Positions 44,464 through 51,681 of a stretch of 52,500 nucleotides of DNA are shown in pieces. This DNA comes from Prorocentrum cordatum. Lineage: Eukaryota; Sar; Dinophyceae; Prorocentrales; Prorocentraceae. Position 1 is the first letter of the stretch; every line of letters starts with the position of its first letter. The notes beneath the pieces were generated by a model that did not search any database, was not told where the DNA came from, and worked only from the letters and a program-made list of their open reading frames with translations. The position numbers and the translations under genes are program-made. The DNA is taken from assembly GCA_963575745.1 (NCBI GenBank), contig CAUYUJ010014189.1:1-52500 (forward strand), written 5' to 3'.

Positions 44464-44687
44464 GTGCGCGTCAGGGAGTCACACGTTTGTCGCCTAGAGT
44501 GATATTGCACTGCCATTCTTCTGACACGTTTGATCGCCTTGAGTGGTCTTCAATTGATTTGTTTCACACGTTTGTCGCCTAGAGTGATATTGCACTGCCA
44601 TTCATTTGACACGTTTGATCGCCTTGAGTGGTCTTCAATTGATTTGTTTTGCTGGGGCTTCCGAGGCAGTCTCTGCAATCTTTCGCT

Positions 44688-45722
44688 ATGCCACACGTAC
44701 GGAGTGCAAGTGCTCGCATCATGCGTCGGGCGCTGGCTGTTCAAAACGGATACTGTGTGCATTTACCTATTCGTTTGCCTCTGGATGGTTTGGTGCCACC
44801 TACGTGTCTCCCACCACCAGGGCTGGAGCGGGCGACTGCCGATTTGGTTCTAGATTATCTCTTCTTGCGCGATCCACCTGTTGTTAAACGCAGTTTGGAG
44901 GAGGAGGCTGACATTACGACTGTTTCGGAGAATCTTTCTTGCCGTATGCAGGCTTCTGAGTCGCTGGTTGATGTAGGTATTGGAGTGCAGGCTTCTGAAT
45001 CGCTGGTTGATGTTGGAGTGCAGACGGTTGATACACGCTTGGCGGAGGAGGAGGTGGAGGCTACCGTTGCGACTATCTCGGAGACTCTTTCTTGTCGTTC
45101 CCTTGTTGACTCAGGAGTGCAGACGGATGATGCTTGCCTGACTGTGCTACCCAAGGAGGAGGCGGCCGTTACGACACATTCTGAGATTTCTTGTGCGGAT
45201 GTTGTGGACTTTCATTGTGAAGTCGGCTGTCAGACAGAGATTGTCGTTGGGATGGAGGGAGGAGCTTCAGGAGTTCTTCTTGGGAAAGTGACTGTGGAGG
45301 CTGAGGAGGAGCTGGAGGCACCCTCGAGAGCGGAGTTTTCTCCGAATGTGCAGGCTGATCCTGATAGCCACGCCTTGTCAGGAGCGTCCCAGGGGTGTCT
45401 GAATCGTCCCGTCACGCTCAATGGGATATCGAATCCGGGTTCTGATGCGTTTGTCCGTGTCCGGATGGACGTCTCCAAGACTGTGCGTCAGTCGGAGGGG
45501 GAGTTCCAAGCTGTTCCTCCGGATTCCAAGCGTTCTGATGGAAAAGGGGATGTACGAGGGCACCGCAAAGGCAGAGGCAAAGGCCAACGATATCATAGCA
45601 GTGCCAAGCCTGCTAAGAGCTCTGAAGGCGCCAACATCGTGTTTGACGAAGTGTATAGGTTCGGTAGGACGTTGACGGACTGTGAACGAAGGTGTAAATC
45701 TCAGGTTCGGCCTCTGTGGTAG
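44688..45722 (+). CDS. ORF of retroelement E: MPHVRS-family protein lacking the helical domain
   Basis: A 344-residue ORF starting MPHVRS. Its first 110 residues nearly copy B, including the duplicated ASESLVDV. VQT motifs are at 111-113 and 144-146, and CQT at 181-183. A stretch absent from B (about 116-173) repeats an acidic unit plus SETLSCR. From 174 to about 245 it again matches B (DFHCEVGCQT, GGASGVLLGKV, SGASQGCLNRPVTLN). The helical domain seen in B and D is missing and is replaced by 35 unrelated residues, then a basic run (GHRKGRGKGQR, 291-301) and the RFGRTLTDCERRCKSQV terminus shared with D. B and E therefore look like complementary recombinants of a D-like layout. Confidence 0.74.
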   Translation: MPHVRSASARIMRRALAVQNGYCVHLPIRLPLDGLVPPTCLPPPGLERATADLVLDYLFLRDPPVVKRSLEEEADITTVSENLSCRMQASESLVDVGIGVQASESLVDVGVQTVDTRLAEEEVEATVATISETLSCRSLVDSGVQTDDACLTVLPKEEAAVTTHSEISCADVVDFHCEVGCQTEIVVGMEGGASGVLLGKVTVEAEEELEAPSRAEFSPNVQADPDSHALSGASQGCLNRPVTLNGISNPGSDAFVRVRMDVSKTVRQSEGEFQAVPPDSKRSDGKGDVRGHRKGRGKGQRYHSSAKPAKSSEGANIVFDEVYRFGRTLTDCERRCKSQVRPLW

Positions 45723-46039
45723 TTATTCGTTTTCTTCGTGTGCTTCCTTTCATTCCGTACTTATTGTATTGGATTGTTGATTGTGATTGCATAGTCTCTT
45801 TTGTTTGTGCTCTAAGAATTCAGTGTGTGCATGTTCAGTTCTTGGCCAGGTCTCCTGGCTCTCACGTCGTAACATTATCCTTGCCTTATCAAAGCCAGCT
45901 TTGATGGGGGTGTTTGTAGCCGCGGAAGTGCCTGTGGTGTGTGTGGATACAGATTGGTCTGCGGAACTAATATATCTTCCCGCGGACCGACATCATTTTC
46001 ATGAATGTGTATCTTGAGGCTTGGTGTCTGCCACCATGC

Positions 46040-46117
46040 GCCACTGTTACAGTTACGGAACTATCAGCGGCGGAGCGCGTATGCGATGTGTTCCCACAGG
46101 TAGTGCAGACCTTCTTT
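46040..46117 (+). pseudogene. LINE ORF2 C-terminal remnant in the 3' UTR of E
   Basis: Translates as ATVTVTELSAAERVCDVF followed by PQVVQTFF; the first part matches ATVTEAELSAAERLC of the LINE fragment 1.4 kb downstream. It is the longest of the three remnants. Confidence 0.75.
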
Positions 46118-46344
46118 GATCATTCGCAGGGATATGTCACACATTGTTTCTTCTTTATCTGTGTTCTTGTTTATTCCAACAGCCCCGATGTTCACTGACT
46201 CATTCGTTTTATCTTTGTGTGCTTTGCGTTTGATTGTGTCATTGCGGCATGCGTTTCTCTTTATTCCTTCAGCTTCGCTGTGTGGTATAAGAGCTGACTG
46301 CTTGCGTGATAAATAAGAGGCTCTGTTTCGCCTGATACTTTGTT

Positions 46345-46390
46345 GGACCTGGCCTTAGTGGCCAAGACGGTCCCAGCAAAGACGCAAAAA
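46345..46390 (+). terminator. 3' terminal hairpin and tag of E
   Basis: GGACCTGGCC/GGCCAAGACGGTCC hairpin, then CAGCAAAGACGCAAAAA abutting the HP right half. Confidence 0.55.
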
Positions 46391-46820
46391 GACCAGGTTG
46401 ACGGTTCACCGCCGGCGCCAGTTGCTGGAAGCTTAAGAGCGGTTGGAAATTCTGTTCTCGAAATTCAACCATTCGCTAGAGCTCTAATATTTTTCCCGTG
46501 ATTTTGGATCTTATTTCCGCTCGCTGTCTTAATCTCAGATCGATCGGGTAGATATAACTGCCAAAAAGCACTGCGGCGGGATCGGCCGTTTTGGGTCATC
46601 TTGACACGCCGTGGCGGTTTTCTGAACATAACTCGAGCTATACGACAGCTACAGAGCTGATATTAACAGGAACCCTCTTAGAATCATCAGGCGCGTTCGT
46701 CTGTTGCATCAAGAGGTCTGAATTGGGTCTGCTATCCGAGCTAGATCCGCGAAAATATTGGTATTATTTGGGTCATCTTAATAGGGCTGTCGGTTTTTTC
46801 TGTAGTCAACTCGAGCTGTA

Positions 46821-47652
46821 TGCACCCTGGCATGCACCCTTTGAAAAATGGAGGTCTCTTCTATGGCACGACACGTGCGTTGCACCGACGGATTGGGAGG
46901 AGTTTGTGGAACACATATCACAGATACCCAAAGTGGAGGATATGTTTGTGAGGAGGAGTAAGGAGAGGAGGATGGGAGGGTTTGCGAAGACACCGACAGA
47001 TGACGAGTTGGCCCGGCGTCTTGCAGTTATTAATGAACAAACTACGATATGGGACCCTGGGATGGAAGGGATCGCTGTTGAAATGTGCGGTGACAGTAAA
47101 ACGGTCGTACAATGGTTGAGGGGAGTCTGGGCTTGTGACAGCAGTGGGTATGCCAAACGGATCGCCAGGATACAAAATATCATGTATGACGTGAGTGAAC
47201 AACACAACATACGATGCCCGACGTACGGAAGGGATTTCTGGAAACATATCTACAGGGAAGCCAATGCCTATGCTGATGAGCTTACACACCATGCGAGAGA
47301 AGGAAACTGTTACAGAATTTGCAAGCACGACTATATCAAACAGAACAGGACAAACATCACATACATCAGAGGATGCTGGGATGGTGGAGTGAGCAGTGAG
47401 GGTGCCGCAGGAGGCCACTGGATTGAAGTTGCTCCAGAGAATGGCCCGTGGACACTCGTGAGCTCAGAAGCCTACATGTTTGATGTAGGAGCCACCGTGA
47501 CGGAGGCAGAATTATCTGCTGCCGAGCGCCTGTGCACAGGTGTGGAGCACATCGTTCAAGAAATTTCCTCTGCAAAGCGGAGGAGTCGGATTTAACTGGC
47601 TCTAGCCCTTAGGCTTGGGCGCGCGCGCCCTGTGTAGCCTGACCAAACACCA
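46821..47652 (+). mobile_element. LINE insertion, 5' truncated, with 13-bp target-site duplication
   Basis: An identical 13-mer AACTCGAGCTGTA lies at 46808-46820 and 47653-47665, and satellite sequence is continuous across the insertion if one copy is removed. The 3' UTR has a stem-loop (about 47610-47638: AGGCT/AGCCT outer pair around GGCGCGCGCGCC) and an A-rich tail GACCAAACACCAAA. That layout (hairpin, then short A-rich tail) parallels elements A and C-E. Unlike them it landed in a satellite monomer, not in an HP loop. Confidence 0.85.
46822..47595 (+). pseudogene. 5'-truncated LINE ORF2 C-terminal fragment with RNase H-like remnant
   Basis: The open frame continues upstream into satellite DNA, but LINE-derived residues begin at the TSD junction, leaving 257 codons. 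Two RNase H landmarks are visible: GDSKTVVQWL (aspartate codon 47092-47094) and HIYREANAYAD (terminal aspartate codon 47275-47277). This spacing and the REANxxAD form are typical of RNase H domains at the end of plant and protist non-LTR elements. I cannot place the first catalytic Asp and Glu in the sequence before GDSK, and no reverse transcriptase motif survives, so the fragment is not an autonomous enzyme. After the RNase H part comes a C-terminal tail with ATVTEAELSAAERLC, which recurs in the 3' UTRs of C, D and E. The frame is still open to a stop, so truncation was probably recent. Confidence 0.75.
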
Positions 47653-48231
47653 AACTCGAGCTGTAGGACAGCTACAGAGCTCATATTAGCAGACACCGAT
47701 CCAGAATCATCAGGCGCGTTCATTCGTTGCATCTGGAGGTCTGAACTCGGTCTGCTACTCGAGCTATCTTCACGAAGCTATTCGTATTATTCGAGTCATC
47801 TTGACAGATGCTGCCGGCTTTCTGGACTTAACTCGAGTTGTAGGACAGCTATACTTACAGAACCCATTCGAGATCATCAGGCGCATTCATCTATGGAATC
47901 TAGAGGTCTGAACTTGGTCTGCTACTCGAGCTAGATCCGTGAACATATTTGTTATACTCGAGTCATCTTGACAGATGCTGTCGGTTTCTGTGCTTAACTT
48001 GATATGTGGGAGGGCCACAGAGCTCGTACGCACATCAAACTATTCAGCATCATGAGGCGCGTGCGTCTCTTGCATCTAGAGCTCTGAACTCAGTCTTGTA
48101 TTCGAGTCTGCTATCAGGGGAGGCTGAACAACTATTCGTTCTCTGCCAATTTTTTGGACATAATAGATGGCAAGGAAGCTCTACGAGTCCCCGGCGGTAA
48201 GAAAGGTTGACGGTTTACCGCCGGCGCCCAG

Positions 48232-49221
48232 TGCCTCGTAGAGCTCTTCGGCACCGATGAGCTAGAGGAATTCCGGCGCGGGGTGCAGCTAGTTGACCGA
48301 CCCGGCTCCGACGGACAATGTGTGAACTTTGGGCCGGTTGGACGAAGATTCTGAGGAATAACTCGTAGAGCTTCCCGTAGCTAGTTGCTGGAAGCTTAAG
48401 AGTAATTCCGGCGCACTGGAGAGCTAGTTGGCAGGAAAAATCTCGACGGACCCTTTGGTGACTTTTGGTCGGTTGAAAATTTTGTTCTCGAAATTCAACC
48501 ATTCGTTTGAGCTCTAGTATTTTTTCCCGTAATATTCAATCTTATTCCAGCTTGCCGTCTTGATCTCAGCTCGATCGGGTGCCTTTTACTGCCGAAAAGC
48601 GTCCAGGCGGGATCGGCTGTTTCGAGTCATCTTGATACGCGCTGTCGGTATTTTGTGCTTAACTCGAGCTATAGGACAGCTACAGAGCTCATACTCACAG
48701 CAATCGATTCAGAATCATCAGGCGCGTTCGTCTGTTGAATCCAGAGCTCGAAACTCGGTCTTCTGCCCGAGCTAGGTGCGCGAAACTATTCGTATTGTTC
48801 GAGTCATCTTGAGGGGTGCTGTCGGTTTTCTGCACTCAACTCGGGTTGTAGGGGGGCTACAGGGCTGGTAAGCAAAGGAACCGATTTGGATCAGGCAGGT
48901 CCAGCTGTCGCATTCAGAGGTCTGAACTCGGTCTGATACTCGAGCTAGGTTCGCGAAGCTATTCACATTGTTCGGGTCATCTTGAGAGTTCCTGTCGATT
49001 TTCGCACGTAACTCGGGCTGTAGGAGAGCTACAGAGCTCGTGCGCACAGAAAACGATCCAGAAGCATCAGAGGCGTTCGGCTGTTGCATCGAGAGGTCTG
49101 GAATCGCTCAGGCTGAACAACTGTTCGTTCTCTGCAATGTTTTTCGAGATTATTCATGCTCAGGAAGCTCTAAGAGTCCCCCGGTGGTAAGAAAGGTTGA
49201 CGGTTTACCGCCGGCGCCCAG
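48232..49221 (+). repeat. mB, U2 scrap, mA and SU unit of about 3 monomers (HP 49181-49214)
   Basis: Module order at 48232, 48293, 48359 and 48428. HP left arm CCGGTGGTAA, one mismatch. Confidence 0.78.
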
Positions 49222-50106
49222 TTTGAACATTCGTTTGGAGAACTGGTATTTTTCGCACCTGTAGTGGGTTGTGCTGCGCACGCCTGTGCATTCTCAGGTC
49301 TGTAACTGCAATATTAGTATCGAAACACTTTGGGGAACCGACTTTCGATGAAAACGGAAAAACACATTTTCGAGTTTTTCAGCTCGCGCTCAGAAAAGCT
49401 TCCCCCATGTGTTCCGAGCAACGCCGTGCGAGAAAAGAGCTCTACGAGGCTCCCGGCGGTAACCTGGTTGCTGTATAAACCAGTGGTTACTGTATGGTCT
49501 CTCACTGCTTTTATTTTCACTGGTGCTGAGACGGTAATCGCTATATGTGGTTACTGCATGGTCTCGCACTGCTTTGCTTCCATCAATCTTTGAGTCGCAT
49601 TCTCGTGTATTGTATACTTGTGCATTCCTGTACAGCTTCGCTGTTTGTGCACTTGTACTTAATCTTTGCAGCTTCGCTGCTTAGGTTCTTTGTGTTTAGG
49701 CCTGCTCCCATGGGAGCTCGAACCGGCCTTCGCAAAAGACGCAAAAAAACTTGGTTGACGGTTTACCGCCGGATCCCATTGGTCGACCCGACCAGGAAGG
49801 ACAAAGTGGCAACTTTTGGGTGGTTTTGCGAATATTTGTAGGATATTTGACCATTTATTTTGTGAAAGCAGATTTTCCGCACCTGTAAAAGGTTATGAGA
49901 GCCTCTTCGTCTTAATATGAGCTCTCTAGGCGCGGTTTCACTACCGAAACACTTGGCGGAACCAAAAACTTCATTTCGACATGAAAAGAATCAATGTTGA
50001 TTTTTTCGAGAAATGCCTCCAGAAGACTCTGAGCTCTCTCACGCGTGAAAGGAGATCTACGAGGTTGCCGGCGGTGACCAGGTTCACGGTTCACCGCCGG
50101 CGCCAG
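49222..50106 (+). repeat. Two U2 units, the first split by the A copy (HPs from 49453; 50068-50100)
   Basis: First: core only, HP completed at 49748-49772, ends ATCCCAT. Second from 49780: leader TGGTCGACCCGACC; HP loop ACCAGGTTCACGG and left arm GCCGGCGG. Confidence 0.78.
49471..49747 (+). mobile_element. 5'-truncated retrocopy of element A 3' UTR in an HP loop
   Basis: Begins CTGTATAAACCAGTGG, matching element A from 30880, and follows A to its 3' end including GCTCCCATGGGAGC (49704-49717) and the terminal tag with a 7-nt A-run. One internal stretch differs near 49570-49590. Flanks are AACCTGGTTG (49461-49470) and AACTTGGTTG (49748-49757), a duplication with one mismatch. It has no coding capacity. 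A 5' truncation with a fixed 3' end is the signature of target-primed reverse transcription. Confidence 0.85.
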
Positions 50107-50290
50107 TGCCTCGTAGAGCTCTTCGTTGTCGATGAGCTAGAGGAATTCCGGCGCGGGGTGGAGCTAGTACCTCGTAGAGCTCTTCCGCATCGATGAGCTA
50201 GAGGAATTCCGGCGCGGGGTGCAGCTAGTACCTCGTAGAGCTCTTCGGCATCGATGAGCTAGAGGAATTCCGGCGCGGGGTGCAGCTAGT
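50107..50290 (+). repeat. Three tandem mB modules
   Basis: Copies start at about 50107, 50169 and 50230 (61-62 bp period), nearly identical, each CTCGTAGAGCTCTTC to CAGCTAG or GAGCTAG. Confidence 0.85.
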
Positions 50291-51244
50291 TGATCCAGCC
50301 GGCCCGGGCGGACAATGTGTGAACTTTGGGTCGGTTGGTCGAACTTTCTGAGAGATTTGAATATTCGTTTTGAGAACCAGTATTTTTCGCACCTGTAGTG
50401 GGTTATTCCGCGTCCGCCAGTCAAATTCTCAGGTCTGCAGCTGCAGTATTACTATCAAAACACTTGGGGGAACCGACTTGGGGAAGAACAGAAAAATCAC
50501 AAATTTTATTTTTTTTGCAGTTCGCGCGTAAGAACGCTTCCCCCACGTGTTCCAAGCAGCGCCAGGCAAGAGCTCTACGAGGCTCCCGGCGGTAACCTGG
50601 TTCACGGTTTACCGCCGGCTTCCAGTTGACCCACCCGGCCCGGGCGGACAATGTGTGAACTTTGGGTCGGTTGAGCGAACTTTCGGAGAGATTTGAACAT
50701 TCGTTTTGAGAAGCGGTATTTCTCGCACCTGTAGTGGGTTATGCCGCGTCCGCCAATATATCTTCAAGTCCGTAGCTGCAGTATTACTATCAAAACACTT
50801 GGGGGAACCGTCTTTGGATAAAAACATAAAAACGTGGTTTTCGAGTTTTTCGTATCTCGCCCCAGAAGCTTTCTTCATGTGGTCCGAGGAGCGCTGTGCA
50901 AGGAAAGAGCTCTACGAGGTTCCCGGCGGTTACCAGGTTGACGGCTTACCGCCAACCCCAGTATTTGAAAGATATTTCATCATTCATTTTGAGAAAGCAG
51001 ATTTTTACGCCGAGCATTGGGATATAAAGTTTGTTCCTGGAGCATCTCAGATTTCTAGAGCCAGTATTACTATCGAAAAATTAGGAGCGACCCACGCGAA
51101 GTTCAGAACAAAACATAAACATTGACGTTTCTCTAGAAATGCTCGAATAAGCTGTCTGCTTTGAATCTAAACACTCTTACGCGTGCAAAGAGCTCTGCAA
51201 GGTTCCCGGCGGTGACCAGGTTGACAGTTCACCGCCTGCCCCAG
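50291..51244 (+). repeat. Three U2 units (HPs 50585-50618, 50923-50955, 51206-51238)
   Basis: Leaders TTGATCCAGCCGGCC and TTGACCCACCCGGCC, then a leader scrap at 50962. HPs degrade toward the right (ACCGCCAACC, then ACCGCCTGCC). Confidence 0.76.
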
Positions 51245-51681
51245 TTCCCTTCTGTGCCCCTCCGGGTTCTGCAGCGTGTCCCGGGGCGCCTGTAACTCGT
51301 GGAGCTTCCCTTAGCTAGCTGCTGAAAGCTTAAGAGTAATTCCGGGGCGCTCGAGAGCTAGTTGGCAAGAAAAATCTCGACGGACGTTTTGGTGATTTTT
51401 TCCTGGGGGGCTCTCTGAGAGCTAGAGGGTTCAGATCAGAAGCCGGACGGTGGTGGTGCCTGGCAGTAGCTCCTTCACGGCGGTCTACGTTCCCCGCAGC
51501 GATTCGCCTGAGGCCGCAGCCCGTCCAGGAGAGCTTCCGGCAAGCGGTGCCTGCGCGCGTGCAGGCTCGCGTGAAAGCGTTCATGGCAGCGCTTCAGAAG
51601 CGCTGCAGGGGGGCCCCCAAGAGCTCCAGAAGCGCTTCACGAGAGCGTGCGAGGGCCCGCCAGGAAAGCTGTCCTGTGTGT
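51245..51681 (+). repeat. GC-rich scrap, mA, SU leader scrap and GC-rich module
   Basis: mA at 51293-51361, SU leader cut at about 51402, then a GC-rich module similar to 26729 with a decayed palindrome (GCGGTGCCTGCGCGCGTGCA, about 51545). Confidence 0.68.

Larger units (their letters stand above)
44387..46390 (+). mobile_element. Retroelement E inserted in an HP
   Basis: The left arm is intact to GGCGGT (44381-44386) and the right side resumes GACCAGGTTGACGG at 46391. The 5' UTR (44415-44687) parallels that of B, including the 85-bp duplication (44480, 44565). The 3' UTR contains the C/D-type segment, a long LINE-derived stretch and the terminal hairpin and tag. D and E are separated by only one U2 unit. 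Confidence 0.8.
46391..48231 (+). repeat. HP remainder after E, then SU unit split by the LINE (HP 48191-48224)
   Basis: The SU starts in an mA remnant (TTGCTGGAAGCTTAAGAG), leader from 46440; monomers on both sides of 46821-47652 with the host continuous. Monomers at 47640-48170 are diverged from other arrays. Confidence 0.78.

Noticed and set aside
28763-46390. LTR retrotransposons
   Set aside because: No long terminal repeats, primer binding site, protease or integrase; 5' truncation and A-rich tails fit non-LTR retroposition.
28738-46421. Integron-like gene cassettes between attC-like hairpins
   Set aside because: The genes split a hairpin instead of lying between two; flanks are target duplications, 3' ends are A-rich, and no integrase or GTTRRRY core was found.
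186-51238. HP copies as a CRISPR array
   Set aside because: Spacing varies from ~150 bp to more than 1.5 kb, 'spacers' are themselves repeats, and no cas genes are present.
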